Assembly: GCF_030464885.1 (NCBI RefSeq)
Contig: NZ_JALPRJ010000074.1
Coordinates: 1 to 40,376, forward strand
Source of the DNA: Caballeronia sp. SEWSISQ10-4 2
GTDB lineage: Bacteria; Pseudomonadota; Gammaproteobacteria; Burkholderiales; Burkholderiaceae
Direction of reading: 5' to 3'
Length of the DNA: 40,376 nt
Of the stretch, positions 15,953-24,777 are shown piece by piece; the first letter of the stretch is position 1, and every line of letters begins with the position of its first letter. The translations under genes were made by a program, and so were the position numbers. The notes below the pieces were generated by a model. It was not told the DNA's origin. It did not search any database and saw only the letters and a program-made list of their open reading frames with translations.

Positions 15953-17134
15953 ATGACTCCAGATCTCGCCTCATATCGCGCTTTCGTACCCTACCCGAAT
16001 GCTGCCGTACCCAATGCCGCCAACGGCCCGCTCACGGGCCTGACGTTCGGCGTGAAGGACATCTTCGATGTGGCAGGCTATCCTACCGGCTGTGGCAACC
16101 CGCACATGCTGGCAATGTCGGGTATCAAGACAGCCAACGCGCCGGTTGTGGACACGCTGCTCGCCGCCGGCGCCATTTTCGCCGGCAAGACCTACACAGA
16201 GGAACTCGCGTTCTCGATGACCGGCAAGAACGCGCACTTTGGCGCTCCGCGCAATGGCGCCGCGCCGGATCGCGTGTCCGGGGGGTCCAGTTCGGGCTCG
16301 GCGTCGGCGGTATCGAATGGACTGTGCGACTTCGCGCTCGGCACCGACACCGGCGGCTCGGTCCGCGCGCCGGCAAGCCACTGCGGTTTGATCGGCTTGC
16401 GGCCAACCCATGCTCGCGTATCGCTCGACGGTTGCATGCCGCTGTCACCAGGGTTCGACACCTGCGGCTGGTTTACGCGCGACATCGAAACCTTCACGCG
16501 CGTGGGCGACGTGTTGCTCGGCGAAGATACGGTGGCGCTCCCTGCGGCACCGGATGCCTACTTGCCGCGGGAGGTGCTCGCGGGCTTGCCAGAACCTGTC
16601 GCCAAGGTTTTCTCCGCGACGCTCGAACGCCTCAAGCCGCGGTTCGGATCGATCGAAAGCATCGATATCATGACGCCCTCCGTCGACGCGCTCTATTGGG
16701 CCTTCCGCCACGCGCAAGGTTTTCAGGCATGGCAAAGTCACGGCGTGGCGATCGACCGTTTCGACTTCCAGCTCGGCCCGGGTGTACGCGAACGTTTCTC
16801 ATGGTCGCGCGCGATCACGCCTGCGCAGAACGAGGAAAGCGAGCGTGTACGCAAGCATTTCCGCGAGAACCTGTTGAGCATGCTCGGCGGCGGGCGCATC
16901 ATTCTCATGCCCACGATGCCCGACGTCGCTCCACTGCTCTCAGATAGCGACGAAGCACTTGAGTCCTACCGTAACCAGGCGATCAAGATGCTGTGTGTAG
17001 CGGGACTCAGCGGATGCCCACAGCTTTCGCTGCCGTTGATGCAGATAGACGGTGTGCCGCTGGGGTTCTCGCTGATCGGGCCGCCGGGAAGCGACAAAGG
17101 GCTGATCGAACTGGGCCGCAGGCTGCTGGCCTGA
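15953..17134 (+). CDS. Amidase, amidase-signature family
   Basis: This 393-residue hydrolase belongs to the amidase-signature family, which cleaves carboxamides to acid plus ammonia or amine. The Ser-cisSer-Lys triad is visible: K35 in GVKDIFD, S112 in GGSSSGS and the nucleophile S136 in GTDTGGSVRAP. It is shorter than GatA (about 480) and matches the compact amidases. There is no signal peptide, so it acts in the cytoplasm. It begins 7 bp after the last transporter ATPase gene, which strongly suggests that it hydrolyses the imported compound. ATG 15953 is the start; the longer frame above it lies inside the ATPase gene. The exact amide is unknown. Confidence 0.9.
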   Translation: MTPDLASYRAFVPYPNAAVPNAANGPLTGLTFGVKDIFDVAGYPTGCGNPHMLAMSGIKTANAPVVDTLLAAGAIFAGKTYTEELAFSMTGKNAHFGAPRNGAAPDRVSGGSSSGSASAVSNGLCDFALGTDTGGSVRAPASHCGLIGLRPTHARVSLDGCMPLSPGFDTCGWFTRDIETFTRVGDVLLGEDTVALPAAPDAYLPREVLAGLPEPVAKVFSATLERLKPRFGSIESIDIMTPSVDALYWAFRHAQGFQAWQSHGVAIDRFDFQLGPGVRERFSWSRAITPAQNEESERVRKHFRENLLSMLGGGRIILMPTMPDVAPLLSDSDEALESYRNQAIKMLCVAGLSGCPQLSLPLMQIDGVPLGFSLIGPPGSDKGLIELGRRLLA

Positions 17135-17163
17135 GGCCATACACATCCACAGGAGGAAACCGC

Positions 17164-17448
17164 ATGACCCGCACACCGGCAGTTCCCACGCAGCAGGTTC
17201 TGAATGAACGCGCGATCGTCACCGAGTGGCGATTCGCTCCGGGAGCCGAGACCGGCTGGCATGTTCACGGGCACGATTACATTGTCGTTCCGCAAACCAA
17301 CGGTGAACTGCTGCTTGAAACTAAAACAGGAAATCGTGTTTCCGCACTACATGCCGGGCAGAGTTATGCCGGCTTGAAGGGCATTGAACACAACGTCGTC
17401 AACGCGAGTGAACACGAAGTTGTGTTCGTCGAGATCGAGATTCTCTGA
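17164..17448 (+). CDS. Small cupin-domain protein
   Basis: This 94-residue single-domain cupin has the first cupin motif in PGAETGWHVHGHDYIVVPQTNGEL, where the histidines and the later residues could bind a metal, and the second motif region around GIEHNVVNASEHEVVFVEIEIL. Proteins this small often act as isomerases, lyases or metabolite-binding accessory factors; no reaction can be named. Start ATG 17164 has the excellent ribosome site AGGAGG 7 bp upstream. It is 29 bp after the amidase in the same operon and is its last gene, so it probably handles the amidase product or assists the same pathway. Confidence 0.85.
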   Translation: MTRTPAVPTQQVLNERAIVTEWRFAPGAETGWHVHGHDYIVVPQTNGELLLETKTGNRVSALHAGQSYAGLKGIEHNVVNASEHEVVFVEIEIL

Positions 17449-17463
17449 GAACAGGACGCGAGC

Positions 17464-17481
17464 GCTAACAAACTAGTTAGC
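17464..17481. terminator. Short inverted repeat between convergent operons
   Basis: GCTAAC (17464-17469) pairs with GTTAGC (17476-17481) around a 6-base spacer, in the gap between the cupin gene and the convergent GntR gene, and covers the GntR stop codon. There is no T-run, so a terminator role is only suggested by its position. Confidence 0.3.
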
Positions 17482-18342
17482 AAGGTGGACGCGCTCGCCT
17501 TCGTCCGGTTCGAACCAATCCGGATTGCGCTCTGCAACAGGTCCTAGCGAGACCAGGATCTCGCGCAGATGTGCACGCATCGCTTCTTCTGCGCCATCGG
17601 CGTCATGCGCTTTCAACGCACTCACAATCCGTGCGTGCTGCTTGATAAGCAATTCAAGCGGTGAGACTTCCGGCAAGCTCAAATAACGCACACGATCCAT
17701 CTGTGCCTTGATGTCCTGGATGGTGTCCCACGCAGCAACGCAGTCAATGGATTGCGCGATCAGGAAATGAAACCGCTCGTCGAGTGCGAGAAACGACGTG
17801 GTGTCATTGACCTTGGCTGCAGTTTTTTGATCGCGTAGATTTTCAGCGAGGTCGGCAAGTTGCTCCGGCGTGATTTCAAGCGCTGCCTTGCGGGCCACCG
17901 CAGCCTCGATCGCTTCCCGGATAAATCTGCCTTCCCGGACTCGTCGCGGTGAGATCTTCTTAACGAAGGTGCCTCGTTGGGGCAGCACCTGCAGCACGCC
18001 TGATTCCACCAGCTTGATAAAAGCCTCGCGAACCGGCTGCCGCGAGACTTGAAACATTTCCGAAACCTCGGTTTCGGAAAGCGGCGTGCCCGGCACCAGT
18101 GCACCCGAAAAAATGGCTTCACGCAATGCGCGAAAAATTTGCTTGCCGATCGGTTCGTGGGAATCGACACGCAGCTGACCGCGCAGGTTGGGCAGCGCTA
18201 CGCGCGGTTCAGTCGCGCGGCCACGGCCACGGGTCGCCGCGGCCGGCGGCGCAGAAGATAACGCTATTGCATTGCTATTAACACCGTCTGACGAGGACGC
18301 GTCACGTCGCAACGGCGGCGGCAAGACGTTTTTCGTGACCAT
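17473..18342 (-). CDS. GntR-family regulator, FCD subfamily, of the hexonate cluster
   Basis: This 289-residue regulator has an unusually long disordered N-terminus (about 60 residues rich in Ala, Ser, Arg and Pro). The GntR winged helix follows (SHEPIGKQIFRALREAIFSGALVPGTPLSETEVSEMFQVSRQPVREAFIKL, wing PQRGTFV), then a helical FCD effector domain with the metal-site pattern DERFHFLIA and later KQHARIVSAL. FCD regulators of this kind commonly control uronate and hexonate genes. The start is placed at ATG 18342 (MVTKNVLPPP) with AGGTG upstream; a longer frame begins at 18390. It is downstream of, and on the same strand as, the permease, dehydrogenase and dehydratase genes. Confidence 0.88.
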   Translation of the reverse strand: MVTKNVLPPPLRRDASSSDGVNSNAIALSSAPPAAATRGRGRATEPRVALPNLRGQLRVDSHEPIGKQIFRALREAIFSGALVPGTPLSETEVSEMFQVSRQPVREAFIKLVESGVLQVLPQRGTFVKKISPRRVREGRFIREAIEAAVARKAALEITPEQLADLAENLRDQKTAAKVNDTTSFLALDERFHFLIAQSIDCVAAWDTIQDIKAQMDRVRYLSLPEVSPLELLIKQHARIVSALKAHDADGAEEAMRAHLREILVSLGPVAERNPDWFEPDEGERVHLAN

Positions 18343-18405
18343 GACCCACACCTGAACGAAGAGTAAAGAGAGGACAAAGATGGAGCTCAACCTTCATCTT
18401 GTCAT

Positions 18406-18414
18406 CTACCATAC
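18406..18414. promoter_or_regulatory. Candidate operator half, CTACCATAC, upstream of the GntR gene
   Basis: CTACCATAC at 18406-18414, followed by TACCA, lies 64 bp upstream of the GntR start. The identical 9-mer is at 22151-22159 in the divergent gap of the same cluster. The pairing suggests a GntR binding site used for autoregulation and pathway control. It is only nine bases, so this is tentative. Confidence 0.4.
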
Positions 18415-18462
18415 TACCACGCCGCAGCAATGGATCCAGGCGTCCACAGAGCGCAAACGCGC

Positions 18463-19761
18463 CTACGATACAAGCGCGCGGCGAGCCTTGAGCTTGCCGC
18501 TTCGCGGCTCGCGAATCCAGATCATCGAGCATAGCGAGCCCAGCACCGCGACCGCGCCTGCAAGCACAAACGCACTGCCATACGCACCATGAGTCGCTTG
18601 CACGATGAAGCCCGTCACCGCCGGCCCGATCACGCCCGCGAGGTTAGCTAGCAGATGCACGAAACCGCCGACACCCCCAACATTCTCGCGTCGAACGGTG
18701 TCCTGGATCACGGCCCAATAGACGGATCCCGTGACGTACAGGAAGAAGATCGAGACCGACATCAGCGCGACCGCGCCCTCCATGCTTTCAACGCGGCCGG
18801 CAAATCCAACGCATAAGGCAGCTACGCCGAGGCATACCGACAAGACAATCCGCCGTGCAAGCAACGGTTTACCGGTGATGCGCAAGATCATGTCCGTGAT
18901 AAACCCCCCGGCCGCAAGGCCGATGCTGCCGAGCACCCACGGAATCACCGTCGCGATACTCATGTCGTGCAACGACATATGGTGTGCTTCCGTCAGGTAC
19001 GTGGGAAACCATGACAGGAAGAAAAACAGCACATAGTTGTAGGCAAAAAACGCGAACGCGGTTGCGAGAATGATCGGCTGCTTCAGGTAGTACCGCAGAC
19101 CCACTTTCTCGCCTTCGGGTGCGTGTTCCATCGATGAAGCCTGCTGCTGCCCCGCAACGATCAATGCAAGTTCTTCGGGTTTCACGCGTTTGTCCTGCTG
19201 CGGCTGTTCAGTCGTGGTCAACGTCCATACCACGAGCCACACCAGACCGAGCAACATGATCGCGACGAACGCCCAGCGCCAGCCGAAACGGATTGCCATG
19301 TAGCCCACCACAGGCCCGGCGAGCGCGCCGCCCAGTGGCGTACCGGAACTGATTACGCCAATCGCGCTCGCCACCTCCCGTCGAGGAAACCAGTTGTTGA
19401 CCATCTTGCTGTTGGACGAACTGAAAGGCCCCTCGCCCATGCCGAACAGAACCCGCAGGACGATCAACGAAACGAGGCTGCTTGCCAGCGCGGTCGCGCC
19501 GCAAAATATCGACCAGATGCCCATCGCCGCCCCGAACACTTTCTTCGCACCAATCTTGTCCGACAGCACACCGCCGACAAAGTTGAACAGCGCATAGCCG
19601 ATGAAAAAGCTGCTGAACACAATGCCCATTTGCGCATGCGAAAAATCGAGGTCCTTCTGGATCAGGGGTGCGGCGATCGAGAGCGCAGCGCGATCGAGAT
19701 AGTTGATCACGCCGGCGAGAAACAGCAAACCGACCACGAACCAGCGCTGGCTTCTGAACAT
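18463..19761 (-). CDS. MFS hexonate/hexuronate permease (ACS family, GudP/DgoT-like)
   Basis: This 432-residue inner-membrane symporter has twelve predicted membrane segments and the anion:cation symporter family hallmarks: MFRSQRWFVVGLLFLAGVINYLDRAALSIAAP at the start, FSSFFIGYALFNFVGGVLSDKIGAKKVFG around loop 2-3, and the GMGEGPFSSSNSKMVNNWFPRREVASAIG region typical of glucarate, galactonate and hexuronate carriers. It lies 54 bp downstream of the dehydrogenase gene on the same strand, so it is probably the uptake step for the pathway. The likely substrate is L-gulonate or L-idonate, judged from its neighbours. Confidence 0.92.
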   Translation of the reverse strand: MFRSQRWFVVGLLFLAGVINYLDRAALSIAAPLIQKDLDFSHAQMGIVFSSFFIGYALFNFVGGVLSDKIGAKKVFGAAMGIWSIFCGATALASSLVSLIVLRVLFGMGEGPFSSSNSKMVNNWFPRREVASAIGVISSGTPLGGALAGPVVGYMAIRFGWRWAFVAIMLLGLVWLVVWTLTTTEQPQQDKRVKPEELALIVAGQQQASSMEHAPEGEKVGLRYYLKQPIILATAFAFFAYNYVLFFFLSWFPTYLTEAHHMSLHDMSIATVIPWVLGSIGLAAGGFITDMILRITGKPLLARRIVLSVCLGVAALCVGFAGRVESMEGAVALMSVSIFFLYVTGSVYWAVIQDTVRRENVGGVGGFVHLLANLAGVIGPAVTGFIVQATHGAYGSAFVLAGAVAVLGSLCSMIWIREPRSGKLKARRALVS

Positions 19762-19815
19762 GAATGTCTCCTGGGATACGCCTCTTCGTTACCGGGCGTT
19801 CGAGTAATGGGTGAT

Positions 19816-20853
19816 TCAGTCGAACTGCAAATGCACTTTCATCGACTGGTTGCGGTCATGCGCCACTTCGAATGCGTGGTTCGCATCGCTGAGCGGAAAA
19901 ACATGGGTCATCAGCGGGCTCAGATCGATTTTTCCCGTGGCGATTTCTTCGGCGGCGATGGCGTATTCATCAGTGAAACGGAACGAGCCTTGATAACGCA
20001 ATTCCTTCGCCATCACGAGATTAGCCGCGACCGGCGACTGCCCCGCGGGCAGGTTGCCCACCTGGATCACAGCGCCATCCGCGCGTGCCGCGCACAGTGC
20101 GGTGTCGAGCCCGGCGGGGCTGCCGGAAGCTTCGATCACGACATCGAAGGTGCCGCGTGCCTGCGACCACGCTTCGACCTGCGCCTGATCAGTCGCGAGT
20201 ACCGTCTGGTCCGCGCCAAGCGTGGCGGCCATCTGCAGCGCTTTCTCAGCGAGGTCGAGTGCGACGAGACGATGCGCACCGGCACGCCGCGCCACCGACA
20301 ACAAAATGCAGCCTATCGGCCCGCATCCGATCACCAGCACTTGTGCGCCGACCAGCGATCCTGCGTGCCGCAACGCATGCAATGCAACGGCGAGCGGCTC
20401 GGCCATCGATGCCTGTGCAAAGTCCAAAGCGTCGGGCACGGGCACGCATTGCCGCGCGGCAACGGCGATGTATTGGCGGAACATGCCTTGCATGTGCGGG
20501 AACGTCGAAGCGCTGCCCATGAAGCGCATGTTCAGACAATGATTGGTCATGCCCTTGACGCAAAACCGGCACTCTCCGCAGTTGAGACCAGGATTCACGG
20601 CAACGCGCTGGCCGACGCGCAAGCCGGTCACACCCTCGCCAAGCGCAGCGACTTCACCCGCGACTTCGTGACCGAGTACGAACGGTTCTCGCACCGCGAA
20701 ATCGCCGCTCTTGCCCTTGAAGTAATACGACAGATCCGACCCGCAGATACCGCCGGCACGCACGCGGATCTGGACCTGACCCGGCTGCGGTTGAGGCGCA
20801 TCGACTTCGTCGATGCGCAGGAGTTTCGGTTCGTGAAGGACGGCTGCAAGCAT
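19816..20853 (-). CDS. Zinc-dependent L-idonate/L-gulonate 5-dehydrogenase (IdnD/RspB-like)
   Basis: This 345-residue medium-chain dehydrogenase oxidises a hexonate at C5 with NAD(P)+. Seen are the catalytic zinc ligands (C in GGICGSDLSYY, H and E in GHEVAGEV), the four-cysteine structural zinc lobe (CGECRFCVKGMTNHC) and the Rossmann motif VLVIGCGPIGC. Known relatives are L-idonate 5-dehydrogenase (IdnD) and RspB-type L-gulonate 5-dehydrogenases. The presence of mannonate dehydratase and fructuronate reductase alongside favours L-gulonate to D-fructuronate. Start ATG 20853 is supported by AAGGAG 7-8 bp upstream; the 51 extra residues of the longer frame look non-coding. Confidence 0.9.
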   Translation of the reverse strand: MLAAVLHEPKLLRIDEVDAPQPQPGQVQIRVRAGGICGSDLSYYFKGKSGDFAVREPFVLGHEVAGEVAALGEGVTGLRVGQRVAVNPGLNCGECRFCVKGMTNHCLNMRFMGSASTFPHMQGMFRQYIAVAARQCVPVPDALDFAQASMAEPLAVALHALRHAGSLVGAQVLVIGCGPIGCILLSVARRAGAHRLVALDLAEKALQMAATLGADQTVLATDQAQVEAWSQARGTFDVVIEASGSPAGLDTALCAARADGAVIQVGNLPAGQSPVAANLVMAKELRYQGSFRFTDEYAIAAEEIATGKIDLSPLMTHVFPLSDANHAFEVAHDRNQSMKVHLQFD

Positions 20854-20905
20854 GGTTCGACTCCTTGATTTCAAGCGTATGTTTATCGACATGTCGAGGC
20901 GCCGC

Positions 20906-22114
20906 TCACCAGTTCCAGAGCGTGCCGTCTTCGAGTCGCGCAACCGGCAAATAAGCCGGGTCGTACGGATAACGCGCCGCGAGTTCCTCGTCGATGTCAA
21001 CGCCATGACCCGGTGCCTCGCCCGGATGCATCAGTCCGCGCTCGAAGGTCCACGCATGCGGAAACACGTCGAGCGCTTCCTTTGGGAAACCCATGTATTC
21101 CTGCACGCCGAAGTTCGGCACCCACAGGTCGAAATGGAGCGCCGCGCCCATGCAAACCGGCGAAAGATCCGACGGCCCGTGACAGCCGGTGCGAACCTGA
21201 TAAAGGGAAGCAAAGTCCGCTATGCGCTTCAGATGCGTGATGCCGCCTGCATGTGTGAGCGTGGCGCGGATATAGTCAATCAACTGCTCTTCAATCAGTT
21301 GCTTGCAATCCCAGATGCTGTTGAACACCTCACCCACCGCGATCGGTGTCACGGTGTGCTGGCGAATCAATCGAAAGCCGCCCTGATTTTCGGCGGGGGT
21401 CGGGTCTTCCATCCAGAACAACCGGTAAGGCTCGACTGATTTGCCAAGGCGCCCAGCTTCTATCGGCGTGAGACGGTGATGGACGTCGTGCAGCAGATGG
21501 GTGTCGAAACCGAACTTGTCGCGCACGGCTTCGAAGAGCTTCGGCACGAAGTCGAGATATTTTTCCGACGACCACGTCTGCTCTTCCACCACGCCTTTGG
21601 TCGCAGGCTCGTACATGCCATTGCCCTTGGATACCCCGTAAACCGAGCGCATATTGGGCACGCCGCACTGAATGCGGATGGCCTGATAACCCTGCTCGAC
21701 ATGCTCCGCGTAGCGGTCGAGCGCTTCAGGAATATCACGTCCGGTTGCATGCCCGTAGACCATCACGCTCTCACGCGACGCGCCGCCGAGCAGCTTGTAC
21801 AACGGCAGGTTCGCAACCTTGCCGAGGATGTCCCACAACGCCACGTCCACCGCCGCGATGGCCGTCATGGTCACGGGTCCCCGCCGCCAGTACGCACCTT
21901 TGTATAAAAACTGCCAGATATCCTCGATCCGGCCCGGATCGCGGCCAATCAACAGCGGACAGACATGGTCCCTGAGATAAGACGCAACCGCGAGTTCGCG
22001 ACCATTGAGCGTGGCGTCGCCAATTCCATATACGCCTTCATCCGTCACTACTTTCAGCGTGACGAAATTGCGTCCCGGACAGGTGACGATGACATCGGCG
22101 CGGACGATTTTCAT
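20906..22114 (-). CDS. manD: D-mannonate dehydratase of the enolase superfamily (ManD/RspA)
   Basis: This 402-residue enolase-superfamily enzyme dehydrates D-mannonate (some members D-gluconate) to 2-keto-3-deoxygluconate. The family pattern is clear: KVVTDEGVYGIGDATLNGRE in the capping domain, GAYWRRGPVTMTAIAAVDVALWDI, the metal ligands D and H in LLHDVHHRLTP, E in WMEDPTPAENQGGFRLIR, E in IAVGEVFNSIWDC, and GCHGPSDLSPVCMGAALHFD. In E. coli the homologue is annotated RspA, and relatives have been shown to act in L-gulonate or D-mannonate breakdown. It is first in the minus-strand unit (52 bp before the dehydrogenase) and divergent from the fructuronate reductase gene. Confidence 0.92.
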   Translation of the reverse strand: MKIVRADVIVTCPGRNFVTLKVVTDEGVYGIGDATLNGRELAVASYLRDHVCPLLIGRDPGRIEDIWQFLYKGAYWRRGPVTMTAIAAVDVALWDILGKVANLPLYKLLGGASRESVMVYGHATGRDIPEALDRYAEHVEQGYQAIRIQCGVPNMRSVYGVSKGNGMYEPATKGVVEEQTWSSEKYLDFVPKLFEAVRDKFGFDTHLLHDVHHRLTPIEAGRLGKSVEPYRLFWMEDPTPAENQGGFRLIRQHTVTPIAVGEVFNSIWDCKQLIEEQLIDYIRATLTHAGGITHLKRIADFASLYQVRTGCHGPSDLSPVCMGAALHFDLWVPNFGVQEYMGFPKEALDVFPHAWTFERGLMHPGEAPGHGVDIDEELAARYPYDPAYLPVARLEDGTLWNW

Positions 22115-22150
22115 GGGGATTTCCTTGAGGTGCGATCGTTGGAATTGATG

Positions 22151-22165
22151 CTACCATACAAGTAG
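22151..22165. promoter_or_regulatory. Inverted repeat in the manD / fructuronate reductase divergent promoter
   Basis: CTAC at 22151-22154 and GTAG at 22162-22165 flank CATACAA, a 15-bp imperfect palindrome that includes CTACCATAC, the same 9-mer found upstream of the cluster's GntR gene (18406). It is 37 bp from the manD start and 45 bp from the reductase start, where a repressor could close both promoters. Assignment to the GntR regulator is inference. Confidence 0.5.
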
Positions 22166-22209
22166 ACGTCTTCGTCAATCGCGGGTTTTCCCGCTCCAGG
22201 CTCTTGAAA

Positions 22210-23694
22210 ATGAACGCTGAATCCATGCTTTGCCGCAAAACGCTTACGTCAATCGAGGGTCATGTGTTCGCGCCTGAGTGGCGCGAGCCGCGCATCGGCA
22301 TCGTCCATCTGGGCATCGGCAATTTTCATCGGGCGCACGAAGCGGTTTATACGGAAGAGGCAATGCTTGCCGCCGCCGGCGACTGGGCGATCTGCGGTGT
22401 CACGCTGCAGGGCGACGTGACGAAACGCGATGCGTTGATGGCGCAGGACGGCCTGTATAGCGTTGTCGAACGCGGACCGCAGGGTGTGAAGACGATAGTT
22501 GTGCGCGCGCTGCGTGAGGTGCTTGCGCTGCCGTACGATCGCGCGCGCCTGTTCGGCCTGCTCGCCGCCCCGGACGTGCGGATAGTCTCGTTGACGGTCA
22601 CGGAGAAAGGTTATTGCCGCGATACGCAGACAGGCGATGTCGACCTCGATCATCCCGGCGTTGCGCATGACCTGAAACATCCTGAGGAACCAGGCACGGT
22701 GCCGGGCATCCTCGTCGCCGCATTACGAACGCGACGCGATGCCGGCATCGCGCCTTTCACCGTGCTCTCGTGTGACAACCTCTCGCACAACGGCGCAGCA
22801 CTACGCCAGGTCGTCTGCTCTCATGCACGCGCGCTCGATGCGGCGCTCGCAACCTGGATCGAACATCAAGTCGCGTTCCCGTCGACGATGGTGGATCGCA
22901 TTGTTCCCGCCACAACGGACGCAGATCGTGATGCCGCGGCCGAAGCGCTTGGGCTGCGCGACGAGGTGCCGGTCCCGTGCGAGCCGTTCCGGCAATGGGT
23001 GATCGAAGACCGCTTTCCCGCTGGACGGCCCGCGTGGGAGCGAGTGGGCGCGCAGCTGGTGGACGACGTGATGCCATTCGAACTCGCCAAGCTGCGTATG
23101 CTGAACGGCACCCACTCGACACTCGCCTACCTGTCGATGCTGGCCGGTTTTGCAACCATCGACGAAGCGATTTCTTTCGCACCGCTGCACGCGCTGATCC
23201 ATTCAATGATGACGCACGAGATCGCACCGACCTTGAGTGTTCCGCCGTCTTTCGACCTGATGGCATACCGCGATGCGCTGCTCGAACGTTATGCGAATCC
23301 GGCGCTGAAACATCGCTGCGCGCAAATCGCAATGGACGGCAGCCAGAAGATTCCGCCACGCCTTCTCGCGACAATTGCAACACGCCTGGAGCGAGGTCAG
23401 CCGATTTCACGGCTGGCGCTTGGCGTTGGAGCATGGTTCGTTTTCTTGCGCGGCCGCGCTGACGACGGCACGCCGTTTGCGATCAGCGATCCGCTGGCCT
23501 CACGCCTGACCGCGCTTGCGACAAATGCAGGAAATGCGCCGGAGAGTCTGGTCGATGCACTGCTCGGTTGCCGCGACGTATTCAGTTCCGAACTCGCTTC
23601 GAACGAGGTGTTCCGGCGCGCGCTGATTGAAGCGGTCACTCAGCTGAGTGGCGGCGCGAAAGCGGCCATCGAAAACGCCGCCAAGTTCGGATGA
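22210..23694 (+). CDS. uxuB: Fructuronate reductase / mannitol dehydrogenase family (UxuB-like)
   Basis: This 494-residue long-chain polyol dehydrogenase has the N-terminal NAD-binding motif IGIVHLGIGNFHRAHEAVY, then TVTEKGYC, SCDNLSHNG, RIVPATTD and the active-site region FELAKLRMLNGTHSTLAYLSMLAGF, where the family lysine and the NGTHS motif sit. UxuB reduces D-fructuronate to D-mannonate with NADH; mannitol dehydrogenases share the fold. Context picks UxuB, because its product would feed the adjacent mannonate dehydratase and its substrate would come from the 5-dehydrogenase. ATG 22210 is preferred over TTG 22204; the ribosome site is weak. Confidence 0.9.
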   Translation: MNAESMLCRKTLTSIEGHVFAPEWREPRIGIVHLGIGNFHRAHEAVYTEEAMLAAAGDWAICGVTLQGDVTKRDALMAQDGLYSVVERGPQGVKTIVVRALREVLALPYDRARLFGLLAAPDVRIVSLTVTEKGYCRDTQTGDVDLDHPGVAHDLKHPEEPGTVPGILVAALRTRRDAGIAPFTVLSCDNLSHNGAALRQVVCSHARALDAALATWIEHQVAFPSTMVDRIVPATTDADRDAAAEALGLRDEVPVPCEPFRQWVIEDRFPAGRPAWERVGAQLVDDVMPFELAKLRMLNGTHSTLAYLSMLAGFATIDEAISFAPLHALIHSMMTHEIAPTLSVPPSFDLMAYRDALLERYANPALKHRCAQIAMDGSQKIPPRLLATIATRLERGQPISRLALGVGAWFVFLRGRADDGTPFAISDPLASRLTALATNAGNAPESLVDALLGCRDVFSSELASNEVFRRALIEAVTQLSGGAKAAIENAAKFG

Positions 23695-23716
23695 GCGCGA
23701 GATGTCTGCGTATCCG

Positions 23717-24655
23717 TCAACGCGCGGCCTCTGAAGCACGCGGCACAACGACCGCCATCGTCTTGCGCGCATTGCGCCAGCGCACGGTCGCCAGCATCGA
23801 CGCCACGACAATCAAACCACCGCCGACCCATGCCGTAAGGGATATTTTTTCGCCCAGCCACAGGCAAGCGAACAAAGCACCGAACGCGGGTTCACTGCCC
23901 ATCAGCAACGCGACGTGGGTTGGACTGCTGCGTTTGATCGCGTAGTTCTGCGCGAAGAACGCGAACAGCGTGCACGCAAAAACCAGATAAAACACGCTAG
24001 CCCAAAACGGCTCATGTCCGGTGAACGACGGCACGTGCTGCCACTGCTGCGGCGCGAACAGGAGCGCCACCGCGACGCTGCCGAACGCCACCACACCCGA
24101 CTGCACGGCCGTCACTGACAAAGGCGGCAACGCCGAGTCACGCATCACGCGCTTCGTTACGCATACATTCAGCGCGCGCAGCAACGCGGCGAACAAGATC
24201 AGTGCATCGCCGGGATTGAGGACAATCGCACCATCCCCGGCCAGCAGCCACGCGCCCAACAGCGAGAGCGCGACCGCCGCCCATTCAATACGGCCAGGCC
24301 TGCGCTTGAGCAGCATCCACTCGACTAACGGCGTCAGCACCACGCACAGGCTAATCAGGAACGCAGCGTTAGCGGCGCGTGTGAGCAGCACGCCAAAGGT
24401 TTCGCTCAGGAAGATGCCGAACAGCAGCACGCCCGCGATGAACACGCCGCGCAAGGTACGCGCATCAGCGTGACGCAGACTCCGCAACGCGGGCGACAAC
24501 ATGACGAACGTGATGCCGAATCGCAGCGCCAGCAGGCCGAGCACCGGATAGAACACGAGCGCGCTCTTGACGACTCCATAACTGGTTCCCCAGACGACCG
24601 CGACCACGAGCAGCATCAGATCGGACAGTAATAACGGGCGGTCTTGCTTCGACAT
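23717..24655 (-). CDS. EamA/DMT-family transporter
   Basis: This 312-residue integral membrane protein of the drug/metabolite transporter superfamily has about ten hydrophobic helices in two EamA halves. The first half contains VVAVVWGTSYGVVKSALVFYPVLGLLALRFGI; the second contains HVALLMGSEPAFGALFACLWLGEKISLTAWVGGGLIV, the most typical EamA stretch. Such proteins export amino acids, metabolites or drugs. Start ATG 24655 (MSKQDRPLLL) has GAGG upstream; the extra 78 residues of the longer frame look like shadow coding. It is divergent from the LysR gene at 24778, which probably controls it. Substrate unknown. Confidence 0.9.
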   Translation of the reverse strand: MSKQDRPLLLSDLMLLVVAVVWGTSYGVVKSALVFYPVLGLLALRFGITFVMLSPALRSLRHADARTLRGVFIAGVLLFGIFLSETFGVLLTRAANAAFLISLCVVLTPLVEWMLLKRRPGRIEWAAVALSLLGAWLLAGDGAIVLNPGDALILFAALLRALNVCVTKRVMRDSALPPLSVTAVQSGVVAFGSVAVALLFAPQQWQHVPSFTGHEPFWASVFYLVFACTLFAFFAQNYAIKRSSPTHVALLMGSEPAFGALFACLWLGEKISLTAWVGGGLIVVASMLATVRWRNARKTMAVVVPRASEAAR

Positions 24656-24777
24656 GTTTGGACCTCGGGAGATGAGTCCGTATTGTCGAGCGTTGCACAT
24701 GCGACGATAATCGGGTCGATGCGCAAAGCCTTTATGTCGCAGATGCATTAATCTTGCGCCCCACTCGCGACGGCCCG

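Noticed and set aside
19630..20868. 412-residue plus-strand open frame opposite the L-idonate/L-gulonate dehydrogenase
   Set aside because: It mirrors the real minus-strand gene (zinc ligands, Rossmann motif); the antisense frame has basic, low-complexity composition and no recognisable domain.
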